64,000 nt of DNA, from assembly GCA_964490845.1 (NCBI GenBank), contig CAZBED010000004.1, positions 1 through 64,000 on the forward strand, written 5' to 3'. The notes beneath the pieces were generated by a model. That model saw nothing but the letters and a program-made list of their open reading frames with translations, was not told the origin of the DNA and did not search any database. The stretch comes from JADJSS01 sp964490845 (lineage in GTDB: Bacteria; Bacteroidota; Bacteroidia; Chitinophagales; JADIYW01). This document shows, piece by piece, positions 35,648 to 44,145 of this stretch (positions are counted from its first letter, which is position 1; each line of letters starts with the position of its first letter). The translations under genes and the position numbers were made by a program.

Positions 35648-37461
35648 ATCCATCTGTAAACGATTTTGTTATACGTTTTGCTAATGTAAACGGTACCGGG
35701 TCTGCCAGTGCCAATAAAATGTTTGCCACGTCTGTTTTTAAGATGGGCATTCCCGTTACTGCAAAAAATATTTTCCCTTCCAACATACAAGGCTTACCAA
35801 CATGGTACGAGGTGCGGATAAACGATAAAGGTTATCTGGGGCGCCGGGATGGATTGGATATGATGGTGTGCCTGAATCCGCAAAGTATGAAAAGAGATGT
35901 GGAAGCACTCAGGCCGGGTGGTTACTTTATGTATGATAGTACAAAATTCTTAGCTAAAGAATTTATCCGGGAAGATGTGCACTATCTGGGTATTCCGATG
36001 ACGGAAATATGCAATACGTCCTTTGAAGACCCGCGTTATAGGCAATTGCTGAAGAACATGGTCTATGTCGGTGCATTATCAGCCTTACTGGATATTGAAC
36101 AGCAGGTATTGAAAGATATTATTCAGAGCGAATTTAAAAATAAAGAGAAACTCATTGCTCCGAATGAGCAGGCTTTGCAGATGGGAATCGATTATGCCCG
36201 GAAACATTTTGATTGTCCGCTGGATATAAGAGTGGAAAGACGCAATTTGAACGGTGATTCCATTGTGATGGATGGAAATACCGCCTGTGCGTTGGGCGCA
36301 ATTTATGCCGGCGCTACTGTTGCGGCGTGGTATCCTATTACACCATCTACGTCGGTTGTCAGTTCGTTTGAAAAATATGCCAATAAATTGCGTGTTGATA
36401 AAGAAAGCGGTCTGAAGAATTTTGCTGTGGTACAGGCGGAAGATGAACTATCAGCCATTGGTATTGCTATCGGCGCTAACTGGAACGGTGCAAGAGGCTT
36501 CACAGCAACAAGCGGACCGGGGTTATCGCTGATGAATGAATTCTTAGGACTGGCATACTTTGCCGAAATTCCGGTTGTGCTGATTGATGTGCAGCGTGGC
36601 GGGCCATCTACCGGTATGCCTACCAGAACCCAGCAGTCGGATTTGATAATGGCGGCATATGCTTCTCACGGTGATACCAAGCATGTTTTATTGTTTCCAT
36701 CCAATCCGAAAGAATGTTTTGAATTTACAGCTTATGCATTTGATTTGACGGAAAGGCTGCAAACGCCGGTTATTGTAATGACTGACCTGGATTTAGGGAT
36801 GAATGAACATTTATCTCCACCACTGAAGTGGGATGACAAAAGAAAATACGACAGAGGAAAGGTGTTAAGTGCCGAACAGCTGGAAAAAACAGAAAAATGG
36901 GGAAGATATCTGGATATAGACGGTGACGGGGTACCCTATAGAACATTGCCGGGAACACACCCGACGAAAGGCGCCTATTTTACAAGGGGTTCCTCACATG
37001 ATGAATTTGCCCGCTACACTGAAGACAGCCATACTTATGTACACCTTATGGACCGTTTATTATTGAAATGGAATACGGCTAAAAAATTAGTGTACGCTCC
37101 GGAGATTTATAATCAACCATCACAAAGTTCTATTGGTATTATCTTTTTTGGAACGACTACTTATGCAGCTTTAGAAGCAATGGATTTATTGAAAGAAGAA
37201 GGTATAAAACTGGATGCATTGCGTATTACCGCTTTCCCTTTTAACGATTCCATTGAAAAATTTATTAATGAGCATAAAACGGTTTTTGTCATTGAACAAA
37301 ACAGAGATGCACAGATGAAAAAGATACTTTCCAACGAACTGGATATTGATAAACGAAAATTGATTTCCATATTGAATTACGACGGTACACCCATCACCGC
37401 CAATTTCATACAGGAGTCTATTTCAAGAATTACCACGCAATCACTCACCTTACAGCAATAA
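35635..37461 (+). CDS. korA: 2-oxoacid:acceptor oxidoreductase, fused gamma-alpha subunit (KorA-like)
   Basis: 608 residues. The N-terminal gamma domain (about 10-195: 'FANVNGTGSASANKMFA') is joined to the alpha pyrimidine-binding domain ('GNTACALGAIYAGATVAAWYP', 'PITPSTSV', 'QAEDELSAIGIAIGA', 'TATSGPGLSLM'). The size and fusion match CoA-dependent 2-oxoglutarate oxidoreductases that also work in aerobes, but pyruvate or branched 2-oxoacids cannot be excluded. It is followed three bases later by the beta subunit. It probably supplies acyl-CoA and reduced ferredoxin in the TCA cycle. Confidence 0.9.
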   Translation: MQSLNPSVNDFVIRFANVNGTGSASANKMFATSVFKMGIPVTAKNIFPSNIQGLPTWYEVRINDKGYLGRRDGLDMMVCLNPQSMKRDVEALRPGGYFMYDSTKFLAKEFIREDVHYLGIPMTEICNTSFEDPRYRQLLKNMVYVGALSALLDIEQQVLKDIIQSEFKNKEKLIAPNEQALQMGIDYARKHFDCPLDIRVERRNLNGDSIVMDGNTACALGAIYAGATVAAWYPITPSTSVVSSFEKYANKLRVDKESGLKNFAVVQAEDELSAIGIAIGANWNGARGFTATSGPGLSLMNEFLGLAYFAEIPVVLIDVQRGGPSTGMPTRTQQSDLIMAAYASHGDTKHVLLFPSNPKECFEFTAYAFDLTERLQTPVIVMTDLDLGMNEHLSPPLKWDDKRKYDRGKVLSAEQLEKTEKWGRYLDIDGDGVPYRTLPGTHPTKGAYFTRGSSHDEFARYTEDSHTYVHLMDRLLLKWNTAKKLVYAPEIYNQPSQSSIGIIFFGTTTYAALEAMDLLKEEGIKLDALRITAFPFNDSIEKFINEHKTVFVIEQNRDAQMKKILSNELDIDKRKLISILNYDGTPITANFIQESISRITTQSLTLQQ

Positions 37462-37464
37462 CAT

Positions 37465-38517
37465 ATGTCGTATATAAAACCAAAATTTCATCACCCTGAA
37501 TTGCCCGTTAATCGGTTAGGATTTACAAAAAAAGAGTATGAGGGTGTGATATCCACCTTATGCAGCGGGTGTGGTCATGATTCCATCAGTGCTGCTATCG
37601 TACAGGCCTGTTTTGAGATGAATATTCAACCGCATCAGGTGGCAAAGTTGTCGGGTATCGGTTGTTCTTCCAAAACACCCGCCTATTTTTTAAATAATTC
37701 TCATGGCTTCAATTCTGTTCACGGCCGTATGCCTTCGGTGGCTACCGGTGCTGTATTAGCCAACAGGGATTTAATGTATCTGGGTGTTTCCGGCGATGGC
37801 GACAGTGCATCTATCGGCATAGGTCAGTTTGTGCATTCTATCCGCAGAAACCTGAATATGACCTATATTGTGATGAATAATGGTTGTTACGGATTAACTA
37901 AAGGCCAGGATTCCGCAACTGCTGATGTAGGTTCAGTCAACAAATCAGGTCATGCCAATCAATATCAATCCATAGATTTGGCGGGATTAGCGCTGGAATT
38001 AGGTGCTTCCTTTGTAGCCAGAAGTTTCTCGGGCGATAAAGCGCAGTTGATTCCGTTGATAAAAGCCGGTATGTCACACCATGGCTTTGCATTGATTGAT
38101 GTAGTATCGCCGTGTGTGACGTTCAATAATAATACAGGTTCTACTAAATCGTATGATTATGTTCGGGAACATATGGAAGCGGTAGATACATTCGATTATG
38201 TTCCGTATGAGAAAGAAATTACGATAGAGTATAAAGACGGTGAGGCGCTGGAAGTAGAGATGCATGATGGTTCCAAAGTATACCTCAGCAAACTGGCTAA
38301 GGACTGGGATCCGTTCGACCGTTTTTCTGCATTGGATAAATTAAACAGTTCTCGTTATAAAGGTGAAATACTGACGGGCCTTATCTTCATTGACGAGCAT
38401 ACCAAAGATTTTCATGAGATGATTCATACGGTTGAAAAACCTTTAAATCAGTTGGCTGAACAGGAACTTTGCCCGGGCAATGAGGTCTTACAGCTCATCA
38501 ATGATAGTTTCAGGTAA
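37465..38517 (+). CDS. korB: 2-oxoacid:ferredoxin oxidoreductase, beta subunit (KorB-like)
   Basis: 350 residues, thiamine-diphosphate- and Fe-S-binding subunit. Cys33 and Cys36 in 'CSGCGHDS', Cys67 in 'GIGCSS' and a fourth in 'VSPCVTF' can ligate one 4Fe-4S cluster. The TPP motif is 'GDGDSASIGIG...NNGCYGLTKGQ', and 'HGRMPSVATGAVLAN' is typical of the family. It forms the catalytic core with KorA. A strong bidirectional terminator follows the stop codon. Confidence 0.93.
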   Translation: MSYIKPKFHHPELPVNRLGFTKKEYEGVISTLCSGCGHDSISAAIVQACFEMNIQPHQVAKLSGIGCSSKTPAYFLNNSHGFNSVHGRMPSVATGAVLANRDLMYLGVSGDGDSASIGIGQFVHSIRRNLNMTYIVMNNGCYGLTKGQDSATADVGSVNKSGHANQYQSIDLAGLALELGASFVARSFSGDKAQLIPLIKAGMSHHGFALIDVVSPCVTFNNNTGSTKSYDYVREHMEAVDTFDYVPYEKEITIEYKDGEALEVEMHDGSKVYLSKLAKDWDPFDRFSALDKLNSSRYKGEILTGLIFIDEHTKDFHEMIHTVEKPLNQLAEQELCPGNEVLQLINDSFR

Positions 38518-38539
38518 ATGTAATTATGGTTGAAACAAT

Positions 38540-38573
38540 AAAAAAAAGAGAACGATATCGTTCTCTTTTTTTT
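38540..38573. terminator. Bidirectional terminator between korB and the SUF operon
   Basis: Perfect palindrome AAAAAAAGAGAACGAT/ATCGTTCTCTTTTTTT centred at 38555/38556 (A-run on the left, T-run on the right). It ends korB (plus) and the bacilliredoxin gene (minus, stop at 38593). Confidence 0.88.
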
Positions 38574-38592
38574 ATGATTGTAAAAGAATGAA

Positions 38593-39006
38593 TTAGCAAT
38601 ATTCGTCATAAGCTGCCACTAAATTATCCGCTATCATTTTTGCAGGGCGGCCTTCAATCATGTGACGCTCGATGAAATGTACCAGTTTACCGTCTTTGAA
38701 CAAGCCAATGCTCGGTGAGCTTGGTGGGTAAGGGAAGGTAAATTCCCTGGCTTTAGAAACCGCATCGCCATCAACACCGGCAAAAACCGTCACTAAGTTT
38801 TTGGGATGTTTTGCATGCGTGATGGATGCCAATGCGGCAGGGCGTGCGTTTGCTGCTGCGCAACCGCAAACAGAGTTGATTACCAGTAAAGTGGTTCCTT
38901 CTTTTTCTGTCAGAATTTCCGATACTTCTTCCGGAGTTTTCAATGCTTTGAACCCTGCATTCGTTAATTGTTCTTCGCAAGGTTTGGTGATGTGTTCTGG
39001 ATACAT
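38593..39006 (-). CDS. BrxA/BrxB-family bacilliredoxin (YphP/YqiW-like)
   Basis: 137 residues, thioredoxin-like fold, with the diagnostic active site 'VCGCAAANARP' (CGC). The family removes bacillithiol from protein cysteines in Firmicutes. It is the last gene on the minus-strand SUF run, 154 bases after sufT across an AT-rich repeat-containing gap, so cotranscription is possible but not certain. Its location beside Fe-S assembly genes fits thiol and cluster repair. The DinB/YfiT-like protein at 8744 is a second possible bacillithiol-linked protein in the window. Confidence 0.88.
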   Translation of the reverse strand: MYPEHITKPCEEQLTNAGFKALKTPEEVSEILTEKEGTTLLVINSVCGCAAANARPAALASITHAKHPKNLVTVFAGVDGDAVSKAREFTFPYPPSSPSIGLFKDGKLVHFIERHMIEGRPAKMIADNLVAAYDEYC

Positions 39007-39013
39007 ATTGTTT

Positions 39014-39049
39014 TAATTTGATAATTTGATGATGATATAATTTGATAAT
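39014..39049. repeat. 12-bp repeat TAATTTGATAAT, two copies in the sufT-bacilliredoxin gap
   Basis: Copies at 39014-39025 and 39038-39049; a third identical copy is at 43741-43752, downstream of the four-helix-bundle gene. The rest of the 154-base gap is AT-rich with TTACATTGTTA-type units and no gene. Confidence 0.6.
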
Positions 39050-39160
39050 GTTTGTACAAAAATGGTGCAATTTATTATCTCTGACAATTTGTCTATTTTT
39101 TAGGATTGTAAAACAACTAATTATTTCATTGTTACATTGTTATATTACTTCATAATTTCA

Positions 39161-39490
39161 TTACAAAAACCCCAGTTCCAGTTTTGCCGTTTCACTCATC
39201 ATTTCCTGGTCCCAGGTAGGTTCAAACGTAATCTCCACTTTACAGCTTTTTACACCTTCAATTGCAGAAATTTTTTGTTCCACTTCAGCAGGCAAACTTT
39301 CTGCCGCCGGACAGTTCGGTGCAGTCAGTGTCATTAGTACATGTACATTATTATCTATATCTACATTCACCTCATAAATCAATCCCAATTCATAGATATT
39401 CACCGGAATTTCCGGGTCATAAATAGTCTGAATCTGCTGTATGGCTTCGTCTTTTATCTCCATGAATGATTTTTGTGTCACTGTTTCCAT
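39161..39490 (-). CDS. sufT: SufT-like MIP18/DUF59 Fe-S assembly factor
   Basis: 109 residues. The DUF59 hallmark 'IYDPEIPVNIYELGLIYEV' is followed by 'MTLTAPNCPAAESLPAEVE' with the conserved cysteine, then 'VEITFEPTWDQEMMSE'. SufT is an auxiliary factor that helps mature Fe-S proteins under high demand. It sits at the promoter-distal end of the SUF operon, after the GxxExxY pseudogene. Cytoplasmic. Confidence 0.9.
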   Translation of the reverse strand: METVTQKSFMEIKDEAIQQIQTIYDPEIPVNIYELGLIYEVNVDIDNNVHVLMTLTAPNCPAAESLPAEVEQKISAIEGVKSCKVEITFEPTWDQEMMSETAKLELGFL

Positions 39491-39510
39491 TTTTTAGTTA
39501 TATCACAGAG

Positions 39511-39536
39511 TTTCACTGAGAAATTTCACTGAGAAA
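39511..39536. repeat. 13-bp tandem repeat (TTTCACTGAGAAA x2)
   Basis: Two perfect adjacent copies (39511-39523, 39524-39536) just downstream of the GxxExxY pseudogene, in the gap before sufT. On the other side of the pseudogene (39921-39950) is a TCTGTGTC/CTCCGTG sequence of the kind that often accompanies such orphan genes in this phylum. Confidence 0.7.
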
Positions 39537-39540
39537 CTCA

Positions 39541-39916
39541 TTAATTTATAATTCTTTTTATTCCATCTTTTAACAATGTCTCATTAAAATTGATTAGTAA
39601 TCCAAGTTTATAATTACCCAATTTTAAATAAGTTAATAATTGTGCTTTATGAACATCCATTATAAAATCAACCGTTTTAAGCTCTACAACTATTTTATTT
39701 TCTACTAATAAATCCATTCTATACCCATAATCTAATTTTATTTCTTTATAAACTATAGGCATGGCAATTTCTCTCTTTACATTAAAACCATTATTTCTTT
39801 AATTCATAAAATAAACATTCTTTATAAGCAGATTCTAATAAGCCCGGACCTAATTGTTTATGTATTTCAATAGAGCACCCAATTATCGCATCTGTTATTT
39901 GATTTAGTTCTTGCAT
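39541..39916 (-). pseudogene. GxxExxY-family gene broken by a single-base frameshift
   Basis: Translation from the ATG at 39916 gives a normal family N terminus with the name-giving motif 'GLLESAY', reaching 'FYELKK' and then a TAA at 39791-39793. Skipping one base (about 39793) restores 'NGFNVKREIAMPIVYKEIKL' and runs on to the usual end 'LLINFNETLLKDGIKRIIN'. Both halves together match the roughly 120-residue PD-(D/E)XK-like GxxExxY protein family. The gene therefore carries a one-base insertion (or a sequencing error). It lies between sufE and sufT on the same strand and is not part of Fe-S assembly; it looks like an inserted orphan gene. Confidence 0.85.
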
Positions 39917-39958
39917 TTTTTTTCTGTGTCTTCTCCGTGTTTTTTGTGATATTTTTAA

Positions 39959-40378
39959 TTAGTTCGCTTGAAAGGCTATACCGTATGTTTTCATTTTTTT
40001 TATCATGCTTACCAGTCCGTTGGCGCGAGTAGGAGAAAGGTGTTCTTTCAGTCCTATCTTCTCAATAAAATATAATTCACTCTCCGCTATTTCCTTCGGG
40101 GTGTGGCCGCTTAGTACTTTTACTAACAATCCAACAATTCCTTTAGTGATGATGGCATCTGAATCCGCGAAGAAAAACACCTTGCCATCCTTCAATTCAG
40201 CATGCAGCCACACTTTGCTCTGGCATCCGTGAATCCGGTTATCTTCCGTTTTATACTGTTCTGCAATCAACGGCAGGGATTTTCCAAACTCAATTAGATA
40301 TTCATATTTGTCGTTCCAGTCTTCGTATATGGAAAAGTCTTCAATGATTTCGTTTTGTATGTCGTTGATAGGTTGCAT
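39959..40378 (-). CDS. sufE: SufE cysteine-desulfurase sulfur acceptor
   Basis: 139 residues. It receives persulfide from SufS and hands it to the SufBCD scaffold. The active cysteine is in 'IHGCQSKVW', with 'DSDAIITKGIVGLLVKVLSG' and 'SPTRANGLVSM' as further family signatures. The start overlaps the sufS stop by one base (TAATG), indicating coupled translation of the two partners. Confidence 0.95.
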   Translation of the reverse strand: MQPINDIQNEIIEDFSIYEDWNDKYEYLIEFGKSLPLIAEQYKTEDNRIHGCQSKVWLHAELKDGKVFFFADSDAIITKGIVGLLVKVLSGHTPKEIAESELYFIEKIGLKEHLSPTRANGLVSMIKKMKTYGIAFQAN

Positions 40379-41598
40379 TAACTGAGCATTCGTTTAGCTT
40401 TTAAAATCCCTTCGACCAAAAAATCGACTTCTTCTTTGGTATTGTAAAATGCAAAGGACGCGCGGCAGGTACCCGGTATTCCGAAATGATCCATGACCGG
40501 TTGCGCGCAGTGATGTCCGGTTCGTATGGCGATGCCCATATTATCCAATAATACGCCAACGTCATACGGATGTATGCCATCCAGCAAAAAAGAAATTACC
40601 GAAGACTTATGCGCTGCCGTACCATATATTTTCAACCCTTCTATTTGCGATAATTGCGCAGTAGCATAGTTCAGCAATTCCGTTTCATACTGACGGATAT
40701 TTTCCAGTCCTAATTGTTGTACATAGTCGACGGCGGTTCCCAAAGCAATGCAACCGGCAATGTTTGGGGTGCCTGCTTCAAACTTAAAAGGCAGGTCATT
40801 AAATACAGTGGCTTTGAACGAAACCGATTTGATCATATCGCCTCCGCCTTCAAACGGAGGCATAGTATTTAAGATATCTGCTTTTCCATACAAAATGCCG
40901 GTACCTGTTGGGCCGTATAATTTATGGCCGGAAAATACCAGAAAGTCGCAATCCAGGGCCTGTACATCAATCGTGAAATGCTGAACAGCCTGTGCCGCAT
41001 CGATCAGGATTTTAGCCCCGTTTTTATGTGCCAGCGCTACCAGTTCCTGGACAGGATTTATTGTGCCCAAAGCATTGGAAACGTAGGTCACGCTGACCAA
41101 TTTCGTTTTAGGTGTAATCAGTTGTTCCGCATCCTCCATACGTATGGAGCCATCCGCTTGCAGCGGAATATATTTCAACACACACTTTTTCTCTTCACAC
41201 AGCATTTGCCATGGAACGATATTGGAATGATGTTCCATCTCTGTCACCACGATTTCGTCGCCTTCGACAATGAATGTTCTGCCAAACGTGTAAGCCACCA
41301 AATTAATGGCGTTGGTGGTACCCTTCGTATATATGATTTCGTGTTCGTGTTTCGCGTTGATAAAATGCTGAACCTGTCGGCGTACTTCCTCATAGCGTTC
41401 CGTACCTACCTGCGATAAATAATGAACGCCGCGGTGAATGTTGGCATATTGATGTTCGTAGTAAAATTTTTCCGCATCAATCACTGCTTTAGGCTTTTGT
41501 GTGGATGCGCCATTATCTAAATATACGAGTTGCTTTCCCCTGATCTTTTCCTGCAGGATGGGGAAGTCGGCTCGTATTTGTGCTATGTTCAGTGACAT
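40378..41598 (-). CDS. sufS: SufS cysteine desulfurase
   Basis: 406-residue PLP enzyme (class V fold, group II) that takes sulfur from cysteine. 'YLDNGASTQKP' marks the N terminus, the PLP lysine is in 'FSGHKLYGPTG', 'RTGHHCAQPVM' is the substrate loop, and the persulfide cysteine is in 'GTCRASFAFYNT'. It is followed directly by sufE and separated from sufD by a 62-base gap holding a palindrome. Confidence 0.96.
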   Translation of the reverse strand: MSLNIAQIRADFPILQEKIRGKQLVYLDNGASTQKPKAVIDAEKFYYEHQYANIHRGVHYLSQVGTERYEEVRRQVQHFINAKHEHEIIYTKGTTNAINLVAYTFGRTFIVEGDEIVVTEMEHHSNIVPWQMLCEEKKCVLKYIPLQADGSIRMEDAEQLITPKTKLVSVTYVSNALGTINPVQELVALAHKNGAKILIDAAQAVQHFTIDVQALDCDFLVFSGHKLYGPTGTGILYGKADILNTMPPFEGGGDMIKSVSFKATVFNDLPFKFEAGTPNIAGCIALGTAVDYVQQLGLENIRQYETELLNYATAQLSQIEGLKIYGTAAHKSSVISFLLDGIHPYDVGVLLDNMGIAIRTGHHCAQPVMDHFGIPGTCRASFAFYNTKEEVDFLVEGILKAKRMLS

Positions 41599-41609
41599 GT
41601 TTATTTTTT

Positions 41610-41656
41610 ACCACCAAGACACTAAGTTCACTAAATGATCTCTGTGTCTTAGTGGT
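41610..41656. repeat. Palindromic repeat between sufD and sufS
   Basis: Arms ACCACCAAGACAC (41610-41622) and GTGTCTTAGTGGT (41644-41656) pair at 12 of 13 positions around a 21-base centre. Units of the CCACTAAGACACTAAG kind are common as dispersed repeats in bacterial genomes. There is no T-run, so it is a poor terminator. Confidence 0.7.
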
Positions 41657-41660
41657 TATA

Positions 41661-42890
41661 CTAAAATTCAATGTTCAATAATTCTGCAATTCGTTTTTCC
41701 AATTTCTCTTTCAGTGCTTCGTGCTTAATCTTCTCCACCACTTCTTCTCCAAATGCAAACACTAATATGCTTCGTCCCAGTTCTTTACCAATTCCTCGTG
41801 CCTGCAAATAGAACAACTCGCTGTCTTCAATCTGCGCGGAAGTAGCCCCATGCGAGCATTTCACATCATCGGCAAAGATTTCCAGTTGCGGCTTCGTATA
41901 TATATTTGCTTCGTTGCTCAAGAGAATATTGCGGTTGCTCTGAAAAGCATTGGTTTTCTGTGCGGCTTGTTTTACCATAATCCGGCCGTTAAAAATACCG
42001 GTGGAGCGTCCGCCCAAAATACCCTTATACAACTCGAAACTTTCACAGTTTGCCACATTATGGTTAATCAGGGTACGGTTGTCGACATGTTCATCCGATA
42101 GCAACAGATACAACCCGTTCATGTGCGATTCAGCACGCTCACCATTAACGTCGAATTGCAACACATTGCGGGTGATACCGCCGGTCAGGGTAAGCGTAGT
42201 GACATTGCAAACAGAAGTTGCTTCCTGAGTGATAAACGTATTGTCCGTAATGTTATATGCGGTTCCGCCGTCCTGAATTTTATACCATTCCACAAGGGCG
42301 CTTTGCGCCACTTCTATATGTGTTACCACATTATGGTAAGCCGGCGTATTTTCATAGTTGATATAATATTCCGCCACTTTGACCTGACTATTTTTTCCCA
42401 CTTTGATGCGGTTCCTCAGGTTCACTATTTCCTTGCTGTCCCGGCTTATATAAAATATCTCTATCAGGTCTTCTTGTACTAAATTTTCTCCGATTTCCAG
42501 ATAAATGCCATCCGAAGCCAACGCGTTATTGAACTCTAAAAGAAAATCTTTGGTATTGGTTTCAGCGACGTTGTTACTGTTCCAAAAGTTCATTTTAGGC
42601 TGAACTGTCAGGGTAGATAATTCGGGATGAAAAATTCCGTTTAGGAATACAATCCTGTTGGGTGATACGGAGTTGGCTTCGATGAATTCTTTTTCAATTT
42701 CTATACTTGTTGAGTCATTGAGACTTGCCATGTGTGCTGCAGGCGTAAATCCCTGCTGTAAAATCTTATTGTAATAGGTGTATTTCCATTCTTCTTGTTT
42801 CATCGACGGAATGCCAATATTGATAGCATTCTGCAAGGAAGTTTGCTGATTCTTATCTGAACGCGTAATATTTTTTAATTCTTCAATCAT
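41661..42890 (-). CDS. sufD: SufD scaffold component
   Basis: 409 residues, beta-helix protein of the SufBC2D scaffold. Diagnostic stretches are 'NGRIMVKQAAQKTNAFQSNR', 'KPQLEIFADDVKCSHGATS', and the C-terminal 'FYLQARGIGKELGRSILVFAF' and 'AELLNIEF'. The conserved His of 'CSHGATS', which lies at the cluster-building site, is present. Its order after sufC and before sufS is the usual one for the phylum. Confidence 0.95.
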   Translation of the reverse strand: MIEELKNITRSDKNQQTSLQNAINIGIPSMKQEEWKYTYYNKILQQGFTPAAHMASLNDSTSIEIEKEFIEANSVSPNRIVFLNGIFHPELSTLTVQPKMNFWNSNNVAETNTKDFLLEFNNALASDGIYLEIGENLVQEDLIEIFYISRDSKEIVNLRNRIKVGKNSQVKVAEYYINYENTPAYHNVVTHIEVAQSALVEWYKIQDGGTAYNITDNTFITQEATSVCNVTTLTLTGGITRNVLQFDVNGERAESHMNGLYLLLSDEHVDNRTLINHNVANCESFELYKGILGGRSTGIFNGRIMVKQAAQKTNAFQSNRNILLSNEANIYTKPQLEIFADDVKCSHGATSAQIEDSELFYLQARGIGKELGRSILVFAFGEEVVEKIKHEALKEKLEKRIAELLNIEF

Positions 42891-42913
42891 TTTTTGTTTG
42901 TTTTATTGTCTTT

Positions 42914-42974
42914 CGGTCATAGCGAGAAATCTTACTAAATTTCAGAAGATTCCCATTTTTTTTCAGAATGACCG
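42914..42974. repeat. REP-like palindrome between sufC and sufD
   Basis: Outer arms CGGTCAT (42914-42920) and ATGACCG (42968-42974) and inner arms AATCTT (42928-42933) and AAGATT (42946-42951) form a nested imperfect hairpin that fills most of the gap and abuts the sufC stop codon. The sequence style (GTCAT..GCGAG..AATCTT) resembles dispersed REP/MITE-like elements. Confidence 0.65.
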
Positions 42975-43727
42975 TTACGCGATTTCCAGTTCTTTCACCC
43001 AATCGTATCCTTTTTCTTCCAACTCCAGGGCTAAATGTTTATCTCCGGTCTTCACGATGCGTCCATCGTACATCACGTGTACAAAATCCGGTACGATATA
43101 ATCCAGCAAACGTTGATAGTGGGTGATGATGATAAACGCATTATCTTTGGTGCGCAGTTTGTTCACGCCATTCGCTACAATGCGCAGCGCGTCGATATCA
43201 AGACCGGAATCCGTTTCATCCAGTATGGCGAGTTTCGGATCCAGCATGGCCATCTGGAAGATTTCGTTGCGTTTTTTCTCGCCGCCGGAAAATCCCTGAT
43301 TGACAGAACGGGAGATGAAGTCTTTTTTCATTTCCACCAGTTCCATTTTTTCACGCATGAGTTTCAGGAAATCATTGGGCGCCATCGGGTCTAAGCCTTT
43401 GGATTTTCGGATTTCATTGACGGCTGCTTTCAGGAAGTTGGCATTGCTTACACCCGGAATTTCCACCGGATACTGGAAGGCAAGGAATACACCTGCCTGT
43501 GCCCGCTCTTCCGGTTCGAGTGCAAATAAATTTTCCCCTTCGAATTCGACAGCACCTTCCGTGACTTCGTACCCCTCTTTACCGGTCAGTACTGCTGCCA
43601 GCGTAGATTTTCCGGTACCATTCGGCCCCATGATAGCGTGCACTTCACCGGGATTCACTTCCAATGTAAACCCCTTCAGGATTTCTTTTCCGGCGATGGA
43701 TGCGTGTAAATTGTTTATTTTAAGCAT
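42975..43727 (-). CDS. sufC: SufC ABC-type ATPase
   Basis: 250 residues. Walker A 'GPNGTGKST', signature 'FSGGEKKRNEIFQ', Walker B 'LAILDETDSGLDIDAL' (the SufC-specific Glu-Thr-Asp-Ser after the B strand) and the H-loop 'IITHYQRLL' are all present. It drives conformational change of the SufB-SufD scaffold. A four-helix-bundle gene separates it from sufB, which is not the usual arrangement. Confidence 0.96.
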   Translation of the reverse strand: MLKINNLHASIAGKEILKGFTLEVNPGEVHAIMGPNGTGKSTLAAVLTGKEGYEVTEGAVEFEGENLFALEPEERAQAGVFLAFQYPVEIPGVSNANFLKAAVNEIRKSKGLDPMAPNDFLKLMREKMELVEMKKDFISRSVNQGFSGGEKKRNEIFQMAMLDPKLAILDETDSGLDIDALRIVANGVNKLRTKDNAFIIITHYQRLLDYIVPDFVHVMYDGRIVKTGDKHLALELEEKGYDWVKELEIA

Positions 43728-43749
43728 GATGACAATGAGTTAATTTGAT

Positions 43750-44125
43750 AATTAGCGAATTAGCTAATTGGTTTTTTAGATGTTGAAATGATTTTATTGA
43801 TTATTTTTTTTAAGTTGATTAGTTTATCCAATAATGTCTGGTCAAAGTGATAGTTTTTTGAATCTCTGCATAATTCTAACCAATATTCTGTTTCATCCGC
43901 TTCTTTTGCTGATATCTTTATTTTATGAATAAAATCTGATTTGCTTTCTGCATTTTGCGCTTCTCTGATATTAGCACCAACGGAAGTTCCAGATTTTAAA
44001 ACTTGTCGGGCTATCACATATTTTTTGTGTTCATCCAGGATTTCAGTATATTCAATAATTGCCAATGCAAATTCATAACTAAGTTTTAGGATAATATTGT
44101 CTTCGTTATACTTCATTCGCTAATT
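43750..44125 (-). mobile_element. Candidate insertion cassette: four-helix-bundle gene between 11-bp inverted repeats
   Basis: AATTAGCGAAT at 43750-43760 and its exact reverse complement ATTCGCTAATT at 44115-44125 bound the gene at 43760-44116; the repeats overlap its stop and start codons. No target-site duplication could be identified. There is no transposase, so if mobile it would move in trans. Confidence 0.5.
43760..44116 (-). CDS. Four-helix-bundle protein (23S rRNA intervening-sequence protein family)
   Basis: 118 residues, all helical, with the family pattern 'SYEFALAIIEYTEIL', 'IARQVLKSGTSVGANIREAQ', 'DFIHKIKISAKEADETEYWLEL' (PF05635/TIGR02436). Relatives were first described inside 23S rRNA intervening sequences and are otherwise scattered as orphan genes; their molecular role is unclear. 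The gene sits in the middle of the SUF operon between sufB and sufC in the same direction, is intact, and is bounded by 11-bp inverted repeats, which suggests an inserted passenger. Confidence 0.9.
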   Translation of the reverse strand: MKYNEDNIILKLSYEFALAIIEYTEILDEHKKYVIARQVLKSGTSVGANIREAQNAESKSDFIHKIKISAKEADETEYWLELCRDSKNYHFDQTLLDKLINLKKIINKIISTSKKPIS

Positions 44126-44145
44126 GTTTAATCCTCACATTATTT

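Noticed and set aside
39007..39160. CRISPR-like array from short AT-rich repeats
   Set aside because: Only two 12-bp copies at unequal, very short spacing, with no spacers and no cas genes.
39541..39762. The 73-codon frame as a complete small gene
   Set aside because: It lacks the N-terminal half of the GxxExxY family, which is present upstream in another frame; hence a frameshifted pseudogene.
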